A stretch of DNA of 8,923 bases, taken from NCBI GenBank assembly GCA_027069035.1, contig JALXFI010000013.1, forward strand, positions 362 to 9,284, in the 5' to 3' direction. The notes beneath the pieces are model-generated. The model was not told the origin of the DNA, did no database searches, and saw nothing but the letters and a program-made list of their open reading frames with translations. The stretch comes from a bacterium (lineage in GTDB: Bacteria > Desulfobacterota > GWC2-55-46 > S146-80 > JALXFI01). The position numbers and the translations under genes are program-made. Numbering within the stretch: position 1 is the stretch's first letter; each line of letters begins with the position of its first letter. This document shows positions 1 to 8,600 of this stretch, piece after piece.

Positions 1-2186
1 CCCTTTTCTGGGCTGTTCTTCTTGCCTTTGCCATTGTTGAACATCAAAAGAAGAGAAATCGGTATGAGATCCTCCTTTTATTCGGGTTTGGGCTCGGCCT
101 TTTCCGTGAACTCTTTATGCTTGCCATCTCCTCGCTTACCATAACAGGCGTTATCAGATTCAGCGACATACATTTCATATTCCCGCCGCTTGAGCATTCC
201 ATCTCAATCTTTTCCGTCGTTCTTGTTGCAGGAGGGTACATGATGTACCTGCTTAAGGAGAGAACCCAGCCAATCCGTTACATTACCATTGGTTTAACAG
301 CCACCGTGGTGTGTTATCTCGCAACCTTCCGGTGGTGGGCGGATTATATCACCGCCAACCCGGCTTCAAGCTTTGGCCAGACATGGGCCGATTGGCTCTT
401 CAGAATCACGGCGGCGTCACTCCTGTCTATTCCCATATACCACATATGGAGAAAGAGGCGGACGGGATGGATACGTACGACAGTGCTTATAGCCCTCTCG
501 TTCTTCTTCCTTGACCACTTTCTTATGCTCTTTAATCTTGCAAGCAAAGAGGTGTATAAAGATGTGTTCGGCCCCATACGGCACAGTCTCCATATATTTG
601 CCATCCCTCTTTTAGGCCATGTATATTATCTTGAAGAGAGATATATAGAACGCCGCATGGGAGAGGAGCTCAAGAACTCCGAAAAAAGATTCAGAAGCTT
701 TATTGAGGCGTCTTCGGAGTGCATAAACAGCATAGACTGCAACGGCAATATCCTCTATATGTGCCCGAAAGGGAAGATATTGCTTAATAACAAGGGTAAC
801 GGGTTATACAATATAAAAGATATCATTCCAAAAAAATATTCCGATACACTGAATGAAGCAATAGAAAAAGCGGCCAGTGGGGAAACGGTGGATTTTGAGT
901 TTGAATTAAATATCGACTCAAAGCAAAAATGCATACAAAACACACTGTCACCGATCATAGAAGATTCAGGCATGACAACCACCCTCTTATGGGTTTCTAA
1001 AGATATTACAGACAAAAAAATTCTTGAAAAACAGCTTATTAGATCACAGAAGATGGAAGCTATAGGAAGGCTGACAGGTGGCATAGCCCATGACTTTAAT
1101 AATCTTCTTACATCCATTATAGGCAACGCAGAACTGCTCTCCTTACAGTTTGAAGGAGACACCCCTGAATATAAACGCTCAAACACCATCAAGGTTACTG
1201 CAGAACATGCAGCCGGAATGATAAGGAGGATGCTGCTCTTCAGCAGGAAAGAGGTAAACGAACCGACTCAAATAAACCTAAACAAGCTGATAACCGAAGT
1301 CTTCAATATGCTAAGGCGCGTTATAAGTGAAGACATAACCTTAATAAACAAACTTGAACCGGCGCTGTTTCAGGTAACAGCAGATCCCACCATGGTGGAA
1401 CAGATAATAATCAACCTTGTTATAAATGCCCGTGATGCAATGCCAAAGGGCGGTATTATAACAATTTCAACGGGCAATATTTTACTGAGGGATAACGAAA
1501 GCCGTTCTCTTGGAAGGCTCAAACCCGGGGATTATGTGTTGCTTACGGTCTCTGATACAGGCGTTGGCGTGCCGGCTGAAGTAAAAGAGCAGATATTCAA
1601 GCCGTTCTTTACGACAAAGAAAAGAGGCACGGGCCTTGGGCTTGCCACAGTACAGAACATAATAAACCAGATGAACGGCCATATATGCTTTGAAAGTGAA
1701 GATGGCAATGGAACCACATTCAAGGTCTATCTTCCCGCAACAGGGAAGGTGGTTGAGTACAGCGGGGAGGCGGAGCATATAGGGACCGACCAAACGATGC
1801 CCCACGGCAAAGAGACCATCCTTGTTGTTGAAGATGATGCGGGGATTATAGAGCTTATCGCCGATGTATTAAATAATCTGGGCTATAATATCATATGCAC
1901 ATCTAACGGATATGAAGCGATAGAAAAGGCAAAAACATGTAAAGACCGCATTGATCTGCTCTTAACGGATATTATACTGCCGGACATGAACGGCGCTGAA
2001 GTTGCAAAAAAACTTGTAAAATCAAATCCTTCAATGAGGATTATCTTTATGTCAGGCTATAGTGAAAACCATATCAAACACTCTAAGTTTTTTAAAGATA
2101 ATGCCCAATTCCTACCTAAGCCATTCACCCTGAATGAACTGACAAACACTATAAGAAGATCACTAAATGCCATTGATATGGTTTAA
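1..2186 (+). CDS. Hybrid sensor histidine kinase with multi-helix membrane sensor, PAS and receiver domains (5' partial)
   Basis: The frame is open to the window edge (first full codon at base 3), so the ATG at 117 is probably internal: the 38 upstream codons also encode hydrophobic helices. Numbering from that ATG, about seven membrane segments are visible in total and end near residue 172. A PAS-like region follows at about 185-300. The HisKA H-box has His325 in GGIAHDFNN. The ATPase domain has N-box Asn433/Asn437, G1 box DTGVG (480-484), F-box around 493-499 and G2 box GTGLGLA (504-510). A C-terminal receiver (about 567-685) has the acidic pair Asp573/Asp574, phospho-acceptor Asp618, Ser646 and Lys668 in LPKPF. 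All catalytic residues are present, so the protein should autophosphorylate at His325 and pass phosphate to its own receiver. No DNA-binding or other output domain is present, so a separate phosphotransfer or output partner is expected. The stimulus cannot be read from the sequence. Domain calls are strong; the membrane sensor family is not recognised. Confidence 0.93.
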   Translation, partial: LFWAVLLAFAIVEHQKKRNRYEILLLFGFGLGLFRELFMLAISSLTITGVIRFSDIHFIFPPLEHSISIFSVVLVAGGYMMYLLKERTQPIRYITIGLTATVVCYLATFRWWADYITANPASSFGQTWADWLFRITAASLLSIPIYHIWRKRRTGWIRTTVLIALSFFFLDHFLMLFNLASKEVYKDVFGPIRHSLHIFAIPLLGHVYYLEERYIERRMGEELKNSEKRFRSFIEASSECINSIDCNGNILYMCPKGKILLNNKGNGLYNIKDIIPKKYSDTLNEAIEKAASGETVDFEFELNIDSKQKCIQNTLSPIIEDSGMTTTLLWVSKDITDKKILEKQLIRSQKMEAIGRLTGGIAHDFNNLLTSIIGNAELLSLQFEGDTPEYKRSNTIKVTAEHAAGMIRRMLLFSRKEVNEPTQINLNKLITEVFNMLRRVISEDITLINKLEPALFQVTADPTMVEQIIINLVINARDAMPKGGIITISTGNILLRDNESRSLGRLKPGDYVLLTVSDTGVGVPAEVKEQIFKPFFTTKKRGTGLGLATVQNIINQMNGHICFESEDGNGTTFKVYLPATGKVVEYSGEAEHIGTDQTMPHGKETILVVEDDAGIIELIADVLNNLGYNIICTSNGYEAIEKAKTCKDRIDLLLTDIILPDMNGAEVAKKLVKSNPSMRIIFMSGYSENHIKHSKFFKDNAQFLPKPFTLNELTNTIRRSLNAIDMV

Positions 2187-2209
2187 GGGGAAAGACCTTT
2201 AACAACAAA

Positions 2210-2290
2210 GCCGGTTTAGATGCCTCCCGAATTCCGATGTGGTGGGATTTAAAATTGCCAATCTATCCTTAACTCTCTAAACTAACCGGC
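2210..2290. repeat. Imperfect long-range inverted repeat
   Basis: GCCGGTT at 2210-2216 is the exact reverse complement of AACCGGC at 2284-2290. The next four bases TAGA (2217-2220) pair with TCTA (2276-2279), leaving a 4-base bulge on the right arm. The enclosed loop is about 55 bases and contains a further small TCCC/GGGA pairing (2225-2228 with 2244-2247). There is no following T-tract. It could be an RNA fold in the kinase transcript's 3' end, a protein site, or chance. Confidence 0.35.
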
Positions 2291-2312
2291 ATACCCCAAA
2301 AACCAAATACAC

Positions 2313-2341
2313 TTGACAATAATTCAAACGTATGTTTTAAT
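2313..2341 (+). promoter_or_regulatory. Sigma-70-type promoter of the efflux operon
   Basis: A perfect -35 hexamer TTGACA (2313-2318) is followed by an optimal 17-bp spacer and a -10 hexamer TTTAAT (2336-2341, five of six to TATAAT). The expected transcription start is around 2347-2349, giving a leader of about 27 bases before the ATG at 2375. The leader carries an AAAGGG ribosome binding site (2359-2364). This is the only good promoter seen in the window and should drive the regulator and the pump genes together. Confidence 0.8.
2325..2338. promoter_or_regulatory. PsrA-like operator (CAAAC-N4-GTTTT) in the promoter spacer
   Basis: CAAAC (2325-2329) and GTTTT (2334-2338) flank four bases. 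From memory, the Pseudomonas PsrA consensus is G/C-AAAC-N2-4-GTTT-G/C; this site matches except for the last base. It lies between the -35 and -10 and covers the first half of the -10. The adjacent gene encodes a PsrA-like protein, so autorepression at this site is a reasonable inference. Confidence 0.5.
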
Positions 2342-2348
2342 CATACGT
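2328..2348. promoter_or_regulatory. Perfect 7-bp inverted repeat over the -10, probable TetR-family operator
   Basis: ACGTATG (2328-2334) and CATACGT (2342-2348) are exact reverse complements separated by 7 bases. The repeat spans the whole -10 element and ends at the expected transcription start, a classic place for a TetR-family repressor to block RNA polymerase. Its width is similar to AcrR-type operators. It overlaps the PsrA-like half-sites, so the two readings may be alternative or composite descriptions of one operator. Confidence 0.6.
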
Positions 2349-2374
2349 ATAAATTAATAAAGGGCAAGCAAACG

Positions 2375-3007
2375 ATGGGTCAGTCCGATACAAAGGAAAA
2401 AATACTCGATACCGCAGAAAAGCTCTTTGCAAAAAAAGGTTTCCACTCTACATCTCTGCGTCTTATCACAAAGGAGGCGGGTGTGAATCTCGCTGCGGTC
2501 AATTATCATTTCGGCTCAAAGGAATCTCTCCTTGAAGCGGTGTTCGAGCGGAGGCTGAACCCGCTTAACAGCATCCGCAGAAAGAGACTCAAAGAGATAA
2601 GAGACAATGCAGGAAAGACCGGTACACTCCCGTCAGTAGAAGACGTGCTTCGCGCCGTTATTGAGCCCACTCTTAAATTTAAAGCTTCCGGCAAAGGGGC
2701 CGAAAACTTTATTGCCCTTGTAGGACGTTCAATGGTTGAACCAAATGAAACAGTGCTCAGGATATTTCAAAACAGGATAAGACCCCTGTTTCTGCTTTGT
2801 TTTGAGATACTTTGCGAAGCGCTTCCGAATATGCCGAAAGAAACAATATTTCTGAAAACGCATTTTTCTGTGGGCGCAATGAGCCACATCATGTGTGAGA
2901 GGGGAAAGATGGAGGTGCTTCCGGACGGTATAAATCCGGTTCAGGATATGGATAACGTGATTGATCTGCTCGTTCGGTTTGTTACCGCAGGTATGGAGAG
3001 TAAATGA
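2375..3007 (+). CDS. TetR/AcrR-family transcriptional regulator, PsrA-like
   Basis: This 210-residue protein has the usual TetR size and layout. An N-terminal helix-turn-helix (about residues 8-55) contains the SLRLITKEAGVNLAAVNYHF stretch (27-46), then GSKESLLEAVF. The rest is a helical ligand and dimer domain. The DNA-binding region closely resembles my recollection of Pseudomonas PsrA, including the start (M-x-QS-x-T) and the VNLAAVNYHFGSK recognition region. PsrA is a repressor relieved by long-chain fatty acids; carrying that ligand over is inference, since the C-terminal domain is less familiar. The ATG at 2375 has an AAAGGG site 10 bases upstream. The gene heads the operon and its stop overlaps the next start (ATGA), so it likely represses itself and the pump through the operator-like repeats at 2325-2348. 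TetR family is certain; the PsrA subtype is probable. Confidence 0.93.
   Translation: MGQSDTKEKILDTAEKLFAKKGFHSTSLRLITKEAGVNLAAVNYHFGSKESLLEAVFERRLNPLNSIRRKRLKEIRDNAGKTGTLPSVEDVLRAVIEPTLKFKASGKGAENFIALVGRSMVEPNETVLRIFQNRIRPLFLLCFEILCEALPNMPKETIFLKTHFSVGAMSHIMCERGKMEVLPDGINPVQDMDNVIDLLVRFVTAGMESK
2995..3000 (+). promoter_or_regulatory. Ribosome binding site of the outer-membrane factor gene
   Basis: GGAGAG lies inside the last codons of the regulator gene. Its GGAG core is 5 bases before the ATG at 3004, which overlaps the regulator's TGA. This supports the start at 3004 over the internal ATG at 3016, and suggests translational coupling. Confidence 0.6.
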
Positions 3008-4428
3008 AGGCCTCGATGATAAAATATATTATATATGTTCTTCCGGCCTTTGTATTTCTTGTATCATGCTCTATTAACAGGCCGAAAACCATAGATATCC
3101 CGACACCGGACTCCTTTATAGAGGATACAGTTGACTCCTCAAAGATTCCTGAAACCGGCAGATGGTGGAAATTTTTTAATGACAAGAGATTAAACGGCCT
3201 CATGGAAGAGGCCTTTTCAAAAAACCTTGATATTGCGCAGGCATATGCGCATCTTGACCAGTTACAGGCTGTATATAAATCAACAAAGGCAGCCGAAGCG
3301 CCATTTCTTGATATCAACGCTCAGGCAAGCAGAGACAGCCAGCCAGGTATATCGGGCAGTACCGTTGGAAACAACTACAGCCTTTCACTTGCAGCAGGCT
3401 ATGAGATAGATGTATGGAAAAGGTTTAAAAACAGAAGCAAGGCGGCTGCGCTTGAAAAAGAGGCGTCAAAGGAAGATATCGAGTCTTTATTCATAACCCT
3501 TTCCGCACAGGTGGCAGACCTTTATTATCTTGCAGTTGAGCAGCGTGCACAGTTAAAACTGGCCGATGAGACAATAAACTCATTTCAAGAAACCCTTGCG
3601 CGCGTTGAAGAGCGTTACAGAGAAGGCCTGGTCTCGGTGCTGGACGTCTATCAGGCAAGACAAAACCTTGCGTCTGCAAAGGCAAGTCGTCCGGCCTTTG
3701 AGGCTGGTCTGGCCGTTGCCGAACACGGGCTCTCGGTACTCATTGGAAGGTTTCCTGAAAAGAATATATCAGGCGCTCTCAGAGATATACCTCCGGCACA
3801 AAAGGCATTCCCTGCCGGCATCCCGTCTCAGGTGCTTGCAATGAGGCCGGACATACAAAAAGAAATTTTACAGCTTAAGGCAAGTGATGCGCGGGTGGCG
3901 GCGGCTATAGCAGACAGGTTTCCGTCATTTAATCTCCTTGGCGGTTACGGCGCTTCACAGACCGCCCTCAGCACGGGGGATATTTCCGGTACTTTCTGGA
4001 ACATCATTATAAAACTGGCACAGCCGGTGCTCAACGGCGGCAGGCTCAGGGCAGAGGTCGGTCGGGCCAAGGCCGTTTATATGGAACATCTCGCCGGTTA
4101 TCATAAATCTGTGCTGAATGCCATCAAAGAGGTTGAAGACGCCCTTGCAAGAAGCCGTTCCACAGAGGAGAATATCAGATACCTGAAAGAACAGGTCGAT
4201 GTAACGGACAATGCCCTGCGTCTTTCTGTTGAACGATATATGCAGGGACTCTCCGATTATATCCCCGTATTGACATCTCAAAACCTCCACTTTGAAGCGC
4301 AAAAAAGACTTCTCTCTGCACGGCGTCAGCTTATATCGAACAGGATAAGCCTTGCAAGGGCGCTTGGGGGAAGATGGATGAAGGATGAGTTTATTGAACA
4401 TTTAGAGAATACTAAAAAAGAGGATTAA
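3004..4428 (+). CDS. Outer-membrane efflux lipoprotein (TolC-like, NodT/OprM family)
   Basis: This is the outer-membrane channel of the tripartite pump, a trimer expected to form a beta-barrel with a periplasmic alpha-helical tunnel. The 474 residues begin with a lipoprotein signal ending in the lipobox LVSC (lipidated Cys22). Ser follows at +2, compatible with outer-membrane sorting. Family landmarks are WWKFF (54-58), GYEIDVWKR (132-140), the proline-containing IPSQVLAMRPDI (273-284) and AQPVLNGGRLRAE (339-351). The internal duplication typical of the family is visible: RYREGL (204-209) and its partner RYMQGL (411-416), each followed by a helix with a conserved Q-N pair. The length is normal and the frame is intact. 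It overlaps the regulator gene by 4 bp and is followed after 5 bp by the adaptor gene, so it is dedicated to this pump and not a shared TolC. Confidence 0.95.
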   Translation: MKASMIKYIIYVLPAFVFLVSCSINRPKTIDIPTPDSFIEDTVDSSKIPETGRWWKFFNDKRLNGLMEEAFSKNLDIAQAYAHLDQLQAVYKSTKAAEAPFLDINAQASRDSQPGISGSTVGNNYSLSLAAGYEIDVWKRFKNRSKAAALEKEASKEDIESLFITLSAQVADLYYLAVEQRAQLKLADETINSFQETLARVEERYREGLVSVLDVYQARQNLASAKASRPAFEAGLAVAEHGLSVLIGRFPEKNISGALRDIPPAQKAFPAGIPSQVLAMRPDIQKEILQLKASDARVAAAIADRFPSFNLLGGYGASQTALSTGDISGTFWNIIIKLAQPVLNGGRLRAEVGRAKAVYMEHLAGYHKSVLNAIKEVEDALARSRSTEENIRYLKEQVDVTDNALRLSVERYMQGLSDYIPVLTSQNLHFEAQKRLLSARRQLISNRISLARALGGRWMKDEFIEHLENTKKED

Positions 4429-4433
4429 ATACT

Positions 4434-5627
4434 ATGGCTAATGCAAAAGATTTCGGCAAAATAATATTGAATATTATACTTGTCGTATTTATTATCGGGG
4501 CAGGCTATACCGCAATGAAGAGGCTCTCCCGGATGCGCCAGAGTCCAAAGGAAGAGCTTAAGGAAAATCCTGGCATACTGGTGGAAGTAATGCCGGTAAA
4601 AAAGGTTGATCATACCGTTGTGGTAAGGGCAACAGGAACCGTAAGGGCACGTATGGAGATAAATATAATCCCGCAGGTAAGCGGAAAGATCACCTACCTT
4701 GCCCCGAATTTTGTTGAAGGAGGTTTTTTTAAGAAGGACGAGCTTCTTTTTAAGATTGAAGACATCGATTACCGGCTTGCAATAGACAGAACAAAGGCCG
4801 CCTTGGCAAAGGCGGAGTATGACCTTGCCAATGTAGAAAGCAAGGCACGGATAGCGCGTTCCGAGTGGAAACGATTGGAACTTGGAAAAAAGGCAAAACC
4901 CAACCCGCTTGTACTTTATGAACCTCAGCTAAAGAACGCCCATGCAAACGTAGATTCCGCCAGAGCAGCCCTTAAACAGGCATTGCTTGACTTAAGCCGT
5001 ACCAAAATAAAGGCGCCTTTTAATCTTCGTATCCGTTCGGAAAATATAGAATTGGGGCAATATGTAAGAGCAGGCATAAACGTTGCCGTTGCGGCAGGCA
5101 CCGATGTTGCCGAGGTTCTTATACCTCTCCCGCTTAGGGAATTAGAGTGGCTCAATATACCGCATTACAATACGGAAGGCAACGGTTCAACCGCTTTGAT
5201 CGAGGTAAATGCAGGTAAAAAGAATTTTCACTGGAAGGGAAGGGTTGTGCGCTCACTTGGCGAAATCGACCGGCAAAGCCGCATGGCAAGGATCATCGCT
5301 CAAGTAAACGACCCGTACAGGCTTAAGAAAGACGCTCCTAAAAAAGGTCCGAACCTTGAGGCCGCTACCTTTGTAAACGTCAAGCTCAAGGGGAAAACAC
5401 TTAGAGGGGTAATAATAATTCCGGCTAAAGCGCTAAGGGACAACTCCACTGTCTGGACAATGGACAGTGAAAATAAGCTCCGCATAAAACCTGTGACTGT
5501 TGTAAGGCGCGAAGGTGACAGGTTTTTTATCAAAGACAGCATTAAAAAAGGTGAGAAGATTGTTCTTACCACGCTTACAGGGGCGGCCGATGGGATGAAA
5601 CTCCGTATAAAAAATGAGGGGCCTTAA
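4434..5627 (+). CDS. RND efflux periplasmic adaptor (membrane-fusion protein, HlyD/AcrA family)
   Basis: This 397-residue adaptor bridges the inner-membrane permease and the outer-membrane channel. One N-terminal membrane anchor (about 9-28) is present and no lipobox cysteine, so it is probably held by a transmembrane helix. A lipoyl half-domain starts at about 76 (IIPQVSGKI), an alpha-helical hairpin covers roughly 111-190, and the second lipoyl half follows (RTKIKAPFNLRI, 189-200). Beta-barrel and membrane-proximal regions run from about 215 to the end, with the usual IPAKAL segment at 329-334. The hairpin tip differs from AcrA: it carries KAKPNPLVLYEPQL (153-166). The ATG at 4434 has GAGGA 9 bases upstream, inside the end of the preceding gene. 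The permease gene starts 3 bp after the stop, fitting a stoichiometric complex. Substrates cannot be told from this subunit. Confidence 0.94.
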   Translation: MANAKDFGKIILNIILVVFIIGAGYTAMKRLSRMRQSPKEELKENPGILVEVMPVKKVDHTVVVRATGTVRARMEINIIPQVSGKITYLAPNFVEGGFFKKDELLFKIEDIDYRLAIDRTKAALAKAEYDLANVESKARIARSEWKRLELGKKAKPNPLVLYEPQLKNAHANVDSARAALKQALLDLSRTKIKAPFNLRIRSENIELGQYVRAGINVAVAAGTDVAEVLIPLPLRELEWLNIPHYNTEGNGSTALIEVNAGKKNFHWKGRVVRSLGEIDRQSRMARIIAQVNDPYRLKKDAPKKGPNLEAATFVNVKLKGKTLRGVIIIPAKALRDNSTVWTMDSENKLRIKPVTVVRREGDRFFIKDSIKKGEKIVLTTLTGAADGMKLRIKNEGP

Positions 5628-5630
5628 ATT

Positions 5631-8600
5631 ATGACAAATGCTATCAAATGGATGGCCAAAAATCATGTGGCCGCAAACCTGCTCATGATGTTCTTTATTG
5701 CAGGCGGACTTATAAAGGGCTCTTCTATAAAACAGGAAGTCTTCCCTGAAATATCCCTTGATAAGGTTCAGGTTACGGTTGTCTATCCCGGAGCCGGCCC
5801 TGAAGAGGTTGAAGAGGGGATACTCCTTCAGATTGAAGACTCTCTTACAGGGGTTGACGGAATAAAAGAGATAAACTCTATTGCCGCCGAGGGCGCCGGC
5901 ACCGTAATAGCCGAGATTCGCACGGACGCAGATACGGACATCGTTCTTCAGGATATAAAGAGCGCTGTTGACCGTATAACCACATTCCCCGAGGATGCTG
6001 AAAAACCTATTATAAGCAAACTCTTAAACCGCACCGAGGTCATTTCAATAATTGTCTACGGCAATGTCTCAGAAAAGGCGTTGAGAGAACAGGCGGAGCA
6101 GATTCGCGAGGATCTGCTCAACATGCCGAATATTACTCAGGTTGATCTTGGAGGGGTTCGACCTTACGAGATATCTATCGAGATACCGGAAGAGAATTTA
6201 AGAAAATATGATTTGACATTAAACGAGGTTGCGAGAAGGATAAGAAGAGCCTCGCTTGATCTTCCGGGAGGCACTATAAAGACCGTCGGCGGAGAGATAC
6301 TGCTGCGCACCAAGGAACGCAGATACAGAGGAGTTGAGTATGCCGATATTACGATAATTTCAAATCCGGACGGCACAGAGGTAAAGCTTGGAGACATTGC
6401 AGAGATACTGGACACATTCCGTGATACGGACATATTTGCGCGTCTCGACGGAAAACCCGCCGCCATGGTAAAGGTGTTCAGGGTGGCAAACCAGAAACCA
6501 ACCGAGATATCCGCGGCAGTGAAAAAATATGTCAAAGATAAGAAAAATCTGCTTCCGGACTCCATAAATATCACCACCAATAACGACACTTCCGATATAT
6601 TCAAGAGCCGCAGGGATCTATTGCTTAAAAACGCCAGGTACGGACTCTTTCTTGTCTTTATTGTGCTTGGACTCTTCCTTGAGATAAGACTTGCCCTGTG
6701 GGTAATGCTTGGGGTGCCCATATCTTTCTTTGGCGCACTGCTTTTAATGCCGGTTGTAGGCGTATCGATAAATATGATCTCACTCTTTGCCTTTATACTT
6801 GCCCTTGGTATCCTTGTTGATGACGCCATAGTTGTGGGAGAAAATATTTACGAACACCGCCAGAAAGGAAAACCCTTTCAACAGGCGGCGATCGACGGCG
6901 TCCTTGAAGTGGCAACCCCTGTCATCTTCTCAATACTTACAACCATAGCCGCCTTTCTTCCCCTTGTCTTTGTAAGCGGCATGATGGGAAAGTTTATAAA
7001 GGTTCTTCCACTTGTGGTTATTACACTTTTCACCGTATCACTTGTAGAATCGTTATTCGTTCTTCCTTCACATCTTGCAAAGGGCAAAAAAAGAAACGGC
7101 AACGGTTATATAATAGGCAGGATTGACAGGATAAGGAATTTCTTTGGGAAGGCACTTGAAGGATTCATTTCAGGGCCTTACAGGAAAACCCTCTCCCTTT
7201 GTTTGAGAAACCGCTATGTAACCGTTGCAACAGGCGTTATGATACTTATGCTCATCATAGGTGTTGTCAGAGGAGGATTAATAAAATTTACCTTTATGCC
7301 GACCGTTGAAGGCGATATAATTATTTCCTCCCTGAAAATGCCGTTGGGCACGTCTGTAGGAGAGACCGACAGAGTACAGAATTTAATTGTAAAAAAGGGC
7401 ATGGAAGTCGTATCTGAATATGATGCTAAAAATCCTGATAAGGAGAGCGTGCTCGTTAATATCTTCTCTATAGTCGGTTCAACCCTTCCCGGGTTTGGGC
7501 CCGGAGGAGGAGAGGCCAGCACGGGAAGTCATATGGCAAATATCGCCATGTTCCTTACCGGCAGTGAAGAGAGGAGTGTCCCTGCATACAAAATAAGTAA
7601 CAGTTGGCGGGATAAAGTCGGCGATATTCCCGGTGTGGACTCGCTTACGTTCTCTTCAAATATAATTCATATAGGGAATGACATAGATGTCCAGATTGCC
7701 CATAATGATCCTGAAGTGCTCACCATCGCATCAAAACGCATAAAGGATGCCCTTGCAAAATATGATGGAGTCAGCGATATTGATGACAATTACTCAAAAG
7801 GTAAAAAAGAACTTAAGATATACCTCAAACCCGCTGCAAGGATATCAGGTGTAACGGCAGAAGAACTCGGCAGACAGATACGTTCGGCCTTTTACGGCGC
7901 CGAGGCTCTTCGTCTCCAGAGAGGAAGAAATGAGGTAAAGGTAATGGTCAGATATCCTGAAAGGTATCGGAAAAGCCTCTGGAACCTTAACCAGATGCGC
8001 ATAAGGACGCCTGAAGGCGGAGAGATCCCATTGGAACAGGCGGCAAAGGTCATTCTTGGAAGGGGTTTCAGCACAATAAACAGGACAGACCGGAAGAGGG
8101 TGGTGAACGTTACGGCAAGCGTTGATGATAATGTCGCAAATTCCGAAGAGGTTATAGAAAGTATCCAAAAAGGGGTGCTTGCAGATCTGAGAAAGGATTA
8201 TCCCGGGATTACTTTTAACATGGTAGGTGAGGAGAAGGAACGAAGGGAATCTATGGGAAGCATGCGGGAAGGATTCCTCCTTGCCCTATTAGGCATCTAC
8301 ACCCTTCTTGCCATCCCTTTCAAAAGCTACAGCCAGCCTCTCCTTATAATGATGGCTATACCATTCGGTATCGTAGGGGCTATTTTGGGACATCTGATCA
8401 TGGGATATGATTTAAGCATACTCAGCATGTTCGGGATAGTGGCGCTTGCGGGTGTCGTTGTAAACGATTCTTTGCTCTTGATAGATCAGGCAAACAGAAA
8501 TCACAGAGAAGGGGCGGATATTGTCAAATCTATACAGGACGCAGGAACGAGACGATTCAGGCCAATACTCCTTACTTCACTCACAACGTTTTTCGGCCTT

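Larger units (their letters stand above)
2187..2374. other. Intergenic region between the kinase gene and the efflux operon
   Basis: This 188-bp gap contains no convincing small gene. Its first half has a weak hairpin just after the kinase stop (AAGG 2185-2188 with CCTT 2196-2199) and a longer imperfect inverted repeat (2210-2220 with 2276-2290). Neither is followed by a T-run, so no intrinsic terminator can be called. Its last 60 bases hold the promoter, operator-like repeats and ribosome binding site of the TetR-family gene. The gap and promoter suggest the efflux genes are transcribed separately from the kinase gene. Confidence 0.7.

Noticed and set aside
117..119. ATG at 117 as the kinase start
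   Set aside because: The frame is open to the window edge and the 38 upstream codons encode hydrophobic helices continuous with the membrane sensor, so the true start is most likely outside the window.
755..1192. A 145-codon open frame on the minus strand inside the kinase gene
   Set aside because: It is antisense to the PAS-HisKA region, whose plus-strand motifs are unmistakable, and it has no domain-like content.
2182..2202. Possible terminator hairpin after the kinase stop
   Set aside because: The stem is only about 4-6 bp with a bulge and no T-run follows, so it does not meet a reasonable terminator standard.
3024..3036. ATATAT-T-ATATAT palindrome near the start of the outer-membrane factor gene
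   Set aside because: It is explained by AT-rich codons for Tyr and Ile in the signal peptide, so it is not a separate element.
4270..4275. TTGACA hexamer inside the outer-membrane factor gene as an internal promoter
   Set aside because: No acceptable -10 lies 16-18 bases downstream. The same is true of the TTGACA at 6213-6218 in the permease gene.
3955..4401. A 148-codon open frame on the minus strand inside the outer-membrane factor gene
   Set aside because: It lies opposite conserved channel motifs such as AQPVLNGGRL and shows no independent coding evidence.
6164..6829. A 221-codon open frame on the minus strand inside the permease gene
   Set aside because: It is fully antisense to conserved RND sequence, its translation is Ser-rich with no recognisable domain, and the plus-strand reading is certain. 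It is a shadow of codon bias.
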